From Prevotella sp. UBA6429 (lineage in GTDB: Bacteria; Bacteroidota; Bacteroidia; Bacteroidales; Bacteroidaceae), in contig DJOV01000112.1 in the NCBI GenBank assembly GCA_002437285.1, forward strand, positions 6,872 through 18,907: DNA of 12,036 nucleotides. The letters are read 5' to 3'. Position 1 is the stretch's first letter. Every line of letters starts with the position of its first letter. The notes beneath the pieces were generated by a model, which searched no databases, was not told the DNA's origin, and saw only the letters and a list, made by a program, of their open reading frames with translations. Made by a program: the position numbers and the translations under genes. Shown here in pieces: positions 1-6,884 of this stretch.

Positions 1-84
1 AAACGTAATCCACTGTTTTTTTTTATATCGTTATAGTGGTAATTTATAGAATCCACCTTTAATCAGAGTTCTTCCCTTATCTCA

Positions 85-2988
85 TTAGTAACCGAAGATC
101 TCACCTGTCGTGAGACGCTTCACCGGGGCAATCTTCTCCAGCGACTTCATGTCGAGGTTCTTCTCGTCACCGAGGATGAGATAGCGGTAAGTCTTGTTGG
201 CGATATTCTCCTTGGCAAAGTTCATCACGTCTTGCAACTGCAGCTTGGGCAACGTCTCGTAGATCTTCTGGTTGACATCGTAGTCGAGACCGAGCTTCTG
301 GGCACGCAGATAACTGGTAAGCACGCCAAACTTGGTAGTGCGCTCCGTAGCCAGACTCTTGAGCAATCCCTGTTGGGCCAACTTGAAGCCCGCCTCACGA
401 GAAGGCGTGTTGTTGAGCAGGTTGTGGAACTCGTTGATGCAGTCCATCATCTTGTCGTTTTGCGTGATGATGTAGGTGTAGAACGACTCGTCGCCGCTCG
501 GACGTGAGGGACGGCTGTAGCTGGCCGAAGCCGAGTAAGCCAATCCACGTGCCTCGCGCAACTCCTGGAAGACGATGGCGTTCATGCCGCCGCCGAAATA
601 CTCATTGAACAGAGCCTCAATGGCCGCCTTGTCTGCGCTCCACTTCTTGCCTTCATTGTGAAGCATCACCATGTAGATGTTCTTGGCATCATAGGGTGCG
701 AGCCACACCTCATTGGCAGGCGTGCGCTGCTGGGCGTACTCCTTAGCCGCAGGCGCGGGCGCGAAGGTTTTCGGTGTGAGGTGGGTCTTGCTCACCAAGG
801 CGTCGATCTCCGTTTCCTTGGACGGACCATAATATAATAAGGTGTGCTTCCTTGTCTTCAGGTCACGCAACAGATTAAGCAAAGCCTGCGGATTGGCGGC
901 ACGCAGTTCCTTCTCGCTCATCTGGTTGGTGGCGGCGTTGTACTTGCCGTAGGTGCCATAGTAGCGCAACGCGGTGAAGTTGGAGCGCTGGTTGGCCTTG
1001 GCATCCGCACGTTCTTTCAAGAGCAAGTCGACATACTGGTTCCAAGTGGCCTTGCTGGCCTTGGCGTCGTTGAGCACCGTCTCAAGCAACTGCAATGCCT
1101 TAGGCATGGAACTGTTGAGACCCGTGAGGTAAATGTCGATGGCATCATCATTCACATTCACTCTGTAACTGCAAGCCAAGTCGTAGAACATCTGATTGAT
1201 CTTCTGGTTGGAGAGCTTGGATGTTCCCACATAATCAAGATAACCGGCCGCTATGTCGTAGCGGTTGTCACTCTGCTGACCAAACGGATAGTGGTAGGCC
1301 AACGTGAAGAGGTCGTCATCGGCATTTTGCTTGTAGAGCACGTCGACACCCTTCTTCGTGACGGTCTTGGTGAGGTCTTTTTTGTAATCAACGAAACTGG
1401 GCTGGATGGGTTGCGGCTGAATGTTGATCACCTCCTTGAGGAAGTCACTCTGCTTGTCATTGTTGGTAGGTATCGGCGTGATGCTGGGCTTCTCGATCTT
1501 GTGGATCGTCGTGTCATTGCCCTGACGCTTGAAGACGGTCACATAGTTGTTGAGGAAGAAGCGGTTGGCAAAATCTATGATCTGCTGGCGCGTCATCTTG
1601 GAGATGCGGTCGAGACGGGTGACCTGGTCGCTCCACTTCTGCCCGTTGATGAAAGCATCCACAAACTTGTCTGCGCGAGAGCTGTTGCTTTGCAACGAGC
1701 GGTAATAGCTCAGTTTCATGTTGTTGACCACTGCGGGAAGGAGGTTGTCGGCAAACTGTCCCTTCTTCAACTTCTCTATCTCGGCGAGCATCAGCTTGCG
1801 CACCTCCTCCAGGCTTTGGCCCTGCTTGGGGCTTCCCACCAAGATGAACTGCCCATAATCGGTCATGCCCATGCTGCCGGCCCCTGCACTCTGAACCTTC
1901 ATCGGCGTGTTGAGGTCCAGGTCGAACAGGCCAGCCTTGCCATTGGAGAGCATGTTGGAGATGACATCGAGCGTGTCAGCTTGGTAGCTGGCCGCGCCCT
2001 CCGTCTTCCATCCCATCATCAGGTTCTCGGCCTCAAGGCCCACCACCGTGGTGTCCACGGGGGCAGTCAGCTCACGCACCTGAGCATACTCGGGACGGCT
2101 GAGGTTGTCACTCTTCTTCCAGTCGCCGAAATACTTGTCGATGATGGCCACCACCTTGTCGGGGTCGAAATCGCCCGCCATGCAGATAGCCACGTTGTTG
2201 GGCACATAGTAACGGTTGAAGTAATTCTTGATGTTGACTATGGACGGGTTCTTCAGATGGTCCTGCGTTCCGATGGTCGTCTGTGTGCCATAGGGATGGT
2301 TGGGGAAGAGCTTGGCGCCCAACGCATTCCATTCCTTATTGTTGTCGCTGGCCAGTCCGATGTTGTACTCCTCATAGACAGCCTCCAGCTCGGTGTGGAA
2401 TCCGCGGATAACCATGTTCTTGAAGCGGTCACTCTGTATCTTAGCCCATGTGTCAATCTCATTGGAAGGGATGTCCTCCACATAACAGGTGACATCATTG
2501 GAAGTGTAAGCGTTGCTACCCTCAGAGCCAATGGAAGACATGAGCTTGTCATACTCATTGGGGATGTTATACTTGGCTGCGAGCTGTGAGATGGAGTCTA
2601 TCTCATGGTAAGCCTTCTTGCGAGCAGCCTTGTCGGTGAGACGGCGGTAAGCCTCGAAGCGGTTTTGGATGGAATCGAGCAGCGGGGCCTCAGCCGCCAC
2701 GTTGCTACTACCGAAATGGGTAGTGCCCTTGAACATCAGGTGCTCAAGGTAATGAGCCAGTCCTGTGGTCTCAGCGGGGTCGTTGCGCGATCCCGTGCGA
2801 ACCGCGATGTAGGTTTGCAAACGGGGTTTCTCCTTGTTGACGGAGAGATACACCTTCAGTCCGTTGCCAAGCGTATAGATGCGAGCTTGCATCGGGTCGC
2901 CCGGCACAGTGGTGTACTTGTACTGCTGTGCCACGGCCGATGAGGTGATCAGCAAAGCCACTGCAGCAAGAAAACTTCTGATTTTCAT
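85..2988 (-). CDS. Secreted M16-family zinc metallopeptidase (insulinase/pitrilysin type, two-domain)
   Basis: Predicted zinc protease of about 967 residues, exported to the periplasm or cell envelope. I chose the ATG at 2988 because it begins a clear signal peptide (MKIRS, hydrophobic core, small residues AVA before QQ); the frame stays open upstream to 3039 but that extension has no signal character. The inverted zinc motif HYLEH lies at residues 79-83 and is followed by a Glu-rich segment (ELEAVYEE), whose last Glu (about 206) is the likely third ligand. About 122 residues separate the two, more than the roughly 76 of pitrilysin, because of a charged helical insert. The C-terminal half is a second M16 domain without HxxEH but with the conserved R..GLAYS segment (about 810-818), as expected for the non-catalytic half of the clamshell. 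The natural substrate cannot be read from sequence. It is the last gene of the hflX-DUF4954 run, 63 bases after its neighbour. Family certain; role inferred. Confidence 0.93.
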   Translation of the reverse strand: MKIRSFLAAVALLITSSAVAQQYKYTTVPGDPMQARIYTLGNGLKVYLSVNKEKPRLQTYIAVRTGSRNDPAETTGLAHYLEHLMFKGTTHFGSSNVAAEAPLLDSIQNRFEAYRRLTDKAARKKAYHEIDSISQLAAKYNIPNEYDKLMSSIGSEGSNAYTSNDVTCYVEDIPSNEIDTWAKIQSDRFKNMVIRGFHTELEAVYEEYNIGLASDNNKEWNALGAKLFPNHPYGTQTTIGTQDHLKNPSIVNIKNYFNRYYVPNNVAICMAGDFDPDKVVAIIDKYFGDWKKSDNLSRPEYAQVRELTAPVDTTVVGLEAENLMMGWKTEGAASYQADTLDVISNMLSNGKAGLFDLDLNTPMKVQSAGAGSMGMTDYGQFILVGSPKQGQSLEEVRKLMLAEIEKLKKGQFADNLLPAVVNNMKLSYYRSLQSNSSRADKFVDAFINGQKWSDQVTRLDRISKMTRQQIIDFANRFFLNNYVTVFKRQGNDTTIHKIEKPSITPIPTNNDKQSDFLKEVINIQPQPIQPSFVDYKKDLTKTVTKKGVDVLYKQNADDDLFTLAYHYPFGQQSDNRYDIAAGYLDYVGTSKLSNQKINQMFYDLACSYRVNVNDDAIDIYLTGLNSSMPKALQLLETVLNDAKASKATWNQYVDLLLKERADAKANQRSNFTALRYYGTYGKYNAATNQMSEKELRAANPQALLNLLRDLKTRKHTLLYYGPSKETEIDALVSKTHLTPKTFAPAPAAKEYAQQRTPANEVWLAPYDAKNIYMVMLHNEGKKWSADKAAIEALFNEYFGGGMNAIVFQELREARGLAYSASASYSRPSRPSGDESFYTYIITQNDKMMDCINEFHNLLNNTPSREAGFKLAQQGLLKSLATERTTKFGVLTSYLRAQKLGLDYDVNQKIYETLPKLQLQDVMNFAKENIANKTYRYLILGDEKNLDMKSLEKIAPVKRLTTGEIFGY

Positions 2989-3051
2989 ATTGTGATGATT
3001 ATTTAAACAGTCAAAAGATGATATAGAGACTGGCGGCAAAACGTCCTGCGC

Positions 3052-4905
3052 CTAATTCTCAAAGTCGACCTCATGATCGAGGTTGTTGATGAAGTTGTCG
3101 AGCACTTCCTTCTCCACGTCGCCCATGCGAAACTCCTTCTCGGCGTCCTTACGTATCTCCGCAATCCACGCACGGCGCGCCGTGATATAGTCTTGCTTGA
3201 TGCGCGCCGCATCATCGAGGGTCAGCTCCTGCAAGTGATAATAGTCGAGTATCACACGATAGGTCCAGGCCCACTGATAGAGACGATAGTTATCATTGAT
3301 CTCCACAAATCGGTTGGTCACCGCGTCGATGGTGTCAAGCGTTCCGTTCTTGATGTCATCCACCAAGCGTTGCTCCTCCGAGGCGGGCAGCAACAGACCG
3401 GACAAGTCGTTCCAGTCACCCAAGCCGACGGCTGTCGTGGGAGCCTTCAGTTCGGGGTCGCGCTTGAGCACCCGCTTGAGCACAGCGCCCATGTAGATGC
3501 GCAAGGCAATGTCATAGTACTTGATACCCTTGTGGAGCGACGGTCCGTTGATGACATAGTCATGGAAGTTGTAGCTCGACACATCGTCACCTGACGATGC
3601 CCGCAGGTTCTCCAGGATTTTCTTACCCTTGATGATCTCGCCCACGCTGAAGGGAGAGAGCCAATCGAAGTTGACAATACTTTTCTGCGAGTCCTTCGGC
3701 CGCATGTCGCGCTTGGGCCACTTGCGAATGTCACGGTAGAGGCCCACAGTGGTGATGTTACGGCCTGGCGACAGATACATGGTGTCGCCATAGGCTATGA
3801 GATAAGAGAACGGGAGGTTGCGTGTGTCGGGATGGTGCATCAGCTTGCCAAAGCAGACACTGAACGTGCCGATGGTGGCGGGCATGAGAAGATAAGCGCC
3901 ACTGGCCGTCTTCGTGCCACGCTCAAGCACTCCCCAGTGCATGGGGCCCATCTTGTAGGCATGATTGGAGAAATTGGTGGCCGAACCGGCATTGTAAAAG
4001 CTGAACATGCCACCGATGAGCAACGAGCTCTTGTGGTGGCTGGCCGAAAACGGGCCGCAGAAGGCCGCACACGCCTCACCGTTGCTCATGTAGCTGTTGG
4101 CAAAGAAGACACTGGCCGAAGCCGTGAACCCATTGCTGATCTGGCAGGCCTCGCCCACAAAGCAGTCCTGCATCTTCACCGAGTTGATGATGCTCGACCC
4201 GTCACTGATGATGGAGTTCTCGCAGATCACGCCCGTCCCGATGTAGACGCTTGCCTCGGGCGAACTCAGGATGGTGCAATCGCTGAGGCGCGCCGCACCG
4301 TTGACCTCGCAGTCATCGCAGATATTGGTATTGGTGACCTCCTTGGTGTTGACGATCTTCACGCCTGCGCCAATGGTGCCGCAGTCGGGAGTGGTGGCCT
4401 CGATCTCCTCGCGGATGAGCCGCCGGATACAGTCTTTCAGTTCCTTGTCGTGGAAGTGCTTCACCATGAAAGCCGCAAACTGACTGTTGAGATGCTTGAA
4501 GAGGATGAGGTTGCCGTCGCCCACCTCGTTGAGCACGGATATGAGGTTGCCCTCACCATAGGTAGCCCCCTCAGTGGTCTCGATGGTCGACACGTTGGAG
4601 ATGTAGCAGTCGTCACCTATGACATAGTTGTTGATGAAGTTGCCCACGTTTTCCACGAGGCAGTTGTCGCCCATGGTGACATTGCGCAAGGTGGCATTGA
4701 CGATGCCCGAATGTTTGAGGAAGCCCTTCGAGACTTCCACGTTCTTCTCAAACGCCCCGATACGGATGTCGCCATAGAGCATCACCCGATGCATGTAGTT
4801 GGGCTTGAAATCGTCAGAGACCCAAACCCTGCTCCAGTCTTCGGCCCAGCAGTTATGGTCTTCAAGCACATTGATCTCCTCGTCGGTGAGTTTTCGGTAG
4901 TCCAT
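3052..4905 (-). CDS. DUF4954-family protein with left-handed beta-helix (hexapeptide-repeat) domain
   Basis: A 617-residue protein without signal peptide or membrane segment, so cytoplasmic. From about residue 40 to 300 it shows many imperfect hexapeptide-like turns with small or hydrophobic residues at regular intervals (for example IGAFEKNVEV, NCLVENVGNFINNYVIGDDC, IGTGVICENSIISDGSSI). This is the pattern of left-handed beta-helix proteins such as acyltransferases and sugar nucleotidyltransferases. The middle is rich in Gly, Ser, Phe and His (SASHHKSSLLIGG, about 315), and the last 200 residues look alpha-helical and charged. I match it from memory to DUF4954, a family found mainly in Bacteroidota; its biochemical activity is not known to me. 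A sugar- or nucleotide-linked transferase role is a guess from the fold. It lies 31 bases after hflX and 63 before the M16 protease, probably co-transcribed. The ATG at 4905 is the only sensible start. Confidence 0.85.
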   Translation of the reverse strand: MDYRKLTDEEINVLEDHNCWAEDWSRVWVSDDFKPNYMHRVMLYGDIRIGAFEKNVEVSKGFLKHSGIVNATLRNVTMGDNCLVENVGNFINNYVIGDDCYISNVSTIETTEGATYGEGNLISVLNEVGDGNLILFKHLNSQFAAFMVKHFHDKELKDCIRRLIREEIEATTPDCGTIGAGVKIVNTKEVTNTNICDDCEVNGAARLSDCTILSSPEASVYIGTGVICENSIISDGSSIINSVKMQDCFVGEACQISNGFTASASVFFANSYMSNGEACAAFCGPFSASHHKSSLLIGGMFSFYNAGSATNFSNHAYKMGPMHWGVLERGTKTASGAYLLMPATIGTFSVCFGKLMHHPDTRNLPFSYLIAYGDTMYLSPGRNITTVGLYRDIRKWPKRDMRPKDSQKSIVNFDWLSPFSVGEIIKGKKILENLRASSGDDVSSYNFHDYVINGPSLHKGIKYYDIALRIYMGAVLKRVLKRDPELKAPTTAVGLGDWNDLSGLLLPASEEQRLVDDIKNGTLDTIDAVTNRFVEINDNYRLYQWAWTYRVILDYYHLQELTLDDAARIKQDYITARRAWIAEIRKDAEKEFRMGDVEKEVLDNFINNLDHEVDFEN

Positions 4906-4936
4906 GTCGTAATCGGTTTAATGGATAGTTGTAGGG

Positions 4937-6184
4937 TTAGTCTTCCACGGGATAGAGGAAGTCGTTGTATGGATATTTCTGCACATGAAGCTCGCGCACC
5001 TTGCGGTAGAGGGCGCTGCGGAACTCGTCCACGTTCTCCTTCTCCCTTGCGGAGATGAAGAGGCAATTGTCGTTGAGACGCGCCATCCACGTGCGCTTGA
5101 GTTCATCGAGCGTGACGTTCTCGCGTGTGGGGGGCGTCAGGTCGTCGGGTTCCTTGTCCGTCCAATGGTAATTGTCGATCTTGTTGAACACGATAATGGT
5201 GGGCCGGTCCGAGCATCCGAGTTCCTTGAGTGTCTGGTTGACAACCTCTATCTGCTCCTCAAAGTCGGGGTGCGAGATGTCCACCACATGCAGCAGCAGG
5301 TCAGCCTCGCGCACCTCGTCAAGCGTCGACTTGAACGAATCGACCAAGTCGGTGGGCAACTTGCGGATGAAGCCCACTGTGTCAGCCAGCAGGAAGGGCA
5401 AGTTCTCGATGACCACCTTGCGCACGGTGGTGTCGAGTGTGGCAAACAACTTGTTTTCGGCAAAGACCTCACTCTTGGCCAAGAGGTTCATGATGGTCGA
5501 CTTGCCCACGTTGGTGTATCCTACGAGTGCCACGCGAATGAGGCGCCCGCGGTTTTTGCGCTGCGTGGTCTTCTGCTTGTCGATCTCTGTCAGCCGCTTC
5601 TTCAGGAGGCTCATGCGGTTGAGGATGATACGCCGGTCCATCTCGAGCTGCGTCTCACCAGGTCCGCGCAGTCCCACGGAGCCCTTTCCACCGCCCGATC
5701 CCGAGCCACCACCCTGGCGCTCCAGGTGAGTCCACAGGCGTTGCAGCCGCGGCAACATGTAACGGTATTGGGCCAGTTCCACCTGCGTCTTGGCATTGGC
5801 CGTCTGGGCACGCATGGCGAAGATGTCGAGGATGAGCGACGTACGGTCGAGGATCTTCACCTTCAACTCCTGTTCGATGTTGCGTATCTGCTTGGCCGTG
5901 AGCTCATCATCAAAGATGACCATGCCTATCTCTCGGTCCTCGTCTTCCTCCTCCTTGATATAGTTTTTGATTTCCTCGAGCTTGCCTTTTCCCACATAGG
6001 TGACGCTGCTCGGCCCGCCCACGCGCTGCGTGAAACGCCTCACAGTGACGGCTCCCGCCGTGTCGGCCAGAAACTCCAGTTCGTCCAGATACTCCTTGGT
6101 CTTGGCCTCATCTTGCTGGGGAGTGATCAGTCCCACCAGGATGGCGGTTTCGGCTTTGACTTCGGATATGACAAATTCCTTCAT
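4937..6184 (-). CDS. hflX: GTPase HflX (ribosome-associated, ribosome-splitting)
   Basis: HflX binds the 50S subunit and uses GTP; in other bacteria it splits stalled or hibernating 70S ribosomes under stress. The 415-residue product has the full family layout: an N-terminal HflX domain (1-150, with GGPSSVTYVGKGKLEEI at about 56-72 and RTSLILDIFA at about 114-123), a Gly/Ser-rich linker (158-170) leading into GLRGPGETQLE, a helical region, then the G domain. G1 is GYTNVGKST (222-230), G3 DTVGF (268-272), G4 NKID (334-337) and G5 SAR (378-380). I chose the ATG at 6184: it fits the family length, and the longer open frame to 6304 runs through the promoter and reads as noncoding. A -7 box ends 23 bases upstream. 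It is the first gene of a run with the DUF4954 and M16 genes. Confidence 0.96.
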   Translation of the reverse strand: MKEFVISEVKAETAILVGLITPQQDEAKTKEYLDELEFLADTAGAVTVRRFTQRVGGPSSVTYVGKGKLEEIKNYIKEEEDEDREIGMVIFDDELTAKQIRNIEQELKVKILDRTSLILDIFAMRAQTANAKTQVELAQYRYMLPRLQRLWTHLERQGGGSGSGGGKGSVGLRGPGETQLEMDRRIILNRMSLLKKRLTEIDKQKTTQRKNRGRLIRVALVGYTNVGKSTIMNLLAKSEVFAENKLFATLDTTVRKVVIENLPFLLADTVGFIRKLPTDLVDSFKSTLDEVREADLLLHVVDISHPDFEEQIEVVNQTLKELGCSDRPTIIVFNKIDNYHWTDKEPDDLTPPTRENVTLDELKRTWMARLNDNCLFISAREKENVDEFRSALYRKVRELHVQKYPYNDFLYPVED

Positions 6185-6207
6185 GCTTCTTACATTATTT
6201 ATAAGTG

Positions 6208-6215
6208 CAAAGATA
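6208..6215 (-). promoter_or_regulatory. Bacteroidota-type -7 promoter box for hflX
   Basis: Read on the minus strand, TATCTTTG matches the Bacteroidota primary sigma factor -7 consensus TAnnTTTG. Transcription would start around 6201, giving a leader of about 17 bases before the hflX ATG. I see no convincing TTTG -33 element at the usual spacing, which is common for these promoters. It would drive hflX, the DUF4954 gene and the protease gene together. Confidence 0.6.
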
Positions 6216-6298
6216 CAGAAAAAGATTGGGAAAGCAGATTGCAGAGGTTCATTTTTTCTATTCTCCCGGTAAAAGGGAATTCCACCTTTCGTCCCATT

Positions 6299-6326
6299 AC
6301 GCAACGTTTACGCAAACGTTTACGCA
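6299..6326. repeat. Tandem ACGCAA / AAACGTTT repeat, operator-like
   Basis: Three head-to-tail units start with ACGCA: 6299-6309 (ACGCAACGTTT), 6310-6321 (ACGCAAACGTTT) and a partial one from 6322 (ACGCATTT). The middle unit contains the perfect palindrome AAACGTTT (6314-6321) and matches the first twelve bases of the Escherichia coli PurR box. A central CG palindrome of this kind is typical of LacI-family operators. It lies about 85 bases upstream of the hflX -7 box and about 55 bases before the plus-strand box at 6378, so it could serve either. The regulator is unknown; no LacI-type gene is in the window. Confidence 0.4.
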
Positions 6327-6345
6327 TTTTTTTGCACGAAACTGC

Positions 6346-6357
6346 TTCATAAATGAA
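6346..6357. repeat. Short inverted repeat TTCAT-AA-ATGAA
   Basis: A 5-base inverted repeat with a two-base centre lies between the ACGCAA repeats and the plus-strand promoter-like box, ending 20 bases before that box. The position would suit an activator or repressor site, but a palindrome of this size can arise by chance in AT-rich DNA. Confidence 0.2.
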
Positions 6358-6377
6358 ACGTATCAGAAGAAAATCGC

Positions 6378-6385
6378 TATCTTTG
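6378..6385 (+). promoter_or_regulatory. Plus-strand -7 promoter box upstream of candidate small RNA
   Basis: TATCTTTG on the plus strand is identical to the boxes before hflX and the nitroreductase gene. Transcription from it would start near 6391. The next plus-strand gene begins only at 9604, beyond a strong terminator at 6469-6499, so the box does not belong to a protein gene seen here. No good -33 element is visible. Confidence 0.45.
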
Positions 6386-6390
6386 CAAAA

Positions 6391-6499
6391 GACAAAACAA
6401 ACTAAAGACACCGATTTCAAAAAACAGAAGCTACATATTAACTAACTACGCAAATAGGTTGAAAAGCGAAACGCCCAGACGTGAGTCTAGGCGTTTTTT
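6391..6499 (+). ncRNA. Candidate small RNA (about 110 nt), promoter box to intrinsic terminator
   Basis: The interval begins a few bases after a TATCTTTG box and ends in a strong hairpin with a six-T tract. There is no ATG on the plus strand between 6386 and 6499, so a leader peptide is unlikely. The 5' part (6391-6465) is A-rich and appears unstructured, as in many base-pairing small RNAs whose only stable structure is the terminator. I do not recognise a known RNA family; the length is too short for 6S RNA or tmRNA. The 3' end overlaps the last codons of the convergent folB gene, so the transcript would be partly antisense to folB mRNA. Inferred from promoter and terminator only. Confidence 0.35.
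6469..6499 (+). terminator. Intrinsic terminator overlapping the folB stop codon
   Basis: AAACGCC (6469-6475) pairs with GGCGTTT (6490-6496) and AGAC (6477-6480) with GTCT (6485-6488), with one C/A mismatch and a GTGA loop. The plus strand continues in a run of T (6494-6499), making a good terminator for rightward transcription. On the minus strand the same hairpin is followed by a weaker T-rich stretch (GTTTCGCTTTT), so it may also end the nrdJ-folB transcript. The folB stop codon (6487-6489) lies inside the stem. Confidence 0.75.
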
Positions 6500-6867
6500 G
6501 TTTGTGACACATGCAGTTCTACGCCTGCCCCTTGGCAGTCGGCACCCATGGGCGGATTGAGCTTGGTGACAGAGACGGTCACGTCGGCCACCTGCGGCCA
6601 CCGGTCAAGCACGGCTTGTGCGATGCGCCCGGCCACATGCTCCACCAGGTCACTGGGATGCGCCATCTGCTCGCGCACGGCCTGGAAAACCTCCGCATAA
6701 TTGACCGTATCGTCCACGTTGTCGCTCCGCATGGCCTTGTCCACATTCACATGCAAGCGCAGGTCGACCACATAGTCATTGCCGACAAGACGCTCTTGCG
6801 CCGCCACGCCATGGTAAGCGTGGAAGCGCAAGCCGCGAAGCTGAATAAAACTGTCTTTCAATTTCAT
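6487..6867 (-). CDS. folB: Dihydroneopterin aldolase
   Basis: FolB cleaves 7,8-dihydroneopterin to 6-hydroxymethyl-7,8-dihydropterin and glycolaldehyde in folate synthesis; it is a cytoplasmic homo-octamer. The 126-residue product has normal family length. Visible landmarks are AYHGVAAQER (17-26) with the conserved Glu25, DTVNYAEV (53-60) with Tyr57, LVEHVA (74-79) with pterin-binding Glu76, and TKLNPP (101-106) with catalytic Lys102. All key residues are present, so it should be active. I chose the ATG at 6867, which starts directly before the first beta strand (KLKDSFIQLRGLRFH); the longer open frame to 7038 overlaps nrdJ and reads as its shadow. It begins 17 bases after the nrdJ stop codon and is probably co-transcribed with it. 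Its final codons and stop lie in a terminator hairpin. Confidence 0.94.
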   Translation of the reverse strand: MKLKDSFIQLRGLRFHAYHGVAAQERLVGNDYVVDLRLHVNVDKAMRSDNVDDTVNYAEVFQAVREQMAHPSDLVEHVAGRIAQAVLDRWPQVADVTVSVTKLNPPMGADCQGAGVELHVSQTKNA

Positions 6868-6884
6868 AAGCACATTCTTGTATG

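Noticed and set aside
10..39. Possible terminator hairpin (CCACT and AGTGG with a T-rich loop) downstream of the M16 gene
   Set aside because: The stem is only 5 base pairs with a 20-base loop, and no T tract follows in the minus direction.
844..2589. Plus-strand open frame of 581 codons opposite the M16 gene
   Set aside because: It is the complementary shadow of a codon-biased gene; its product is rich in Val, Leu, His and Glu in the manner of antisense frames and has no recognisable domain.
3832..5058. Plus-strand open frame of 408 codons opposite the DUF4954 gene and the end of hflX
   Set aside because: It crosses two real genes on the other strand, has no domain and no promoter, and reads as an antisense shadow.
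6185..6304. N-terminal extension of hflX by 40 codons
   Set aside because: It contains the -7 promoter box and has no similarity to the HflX N terminus; the ATG at 6184 gives the normal length.
4985..6352. Plus-strand open frame of 455 codons opposite hflX
   Set aside because: The minus strand carries all GTPase motifs of HflX; the plus frame shows only antisense-type composition.
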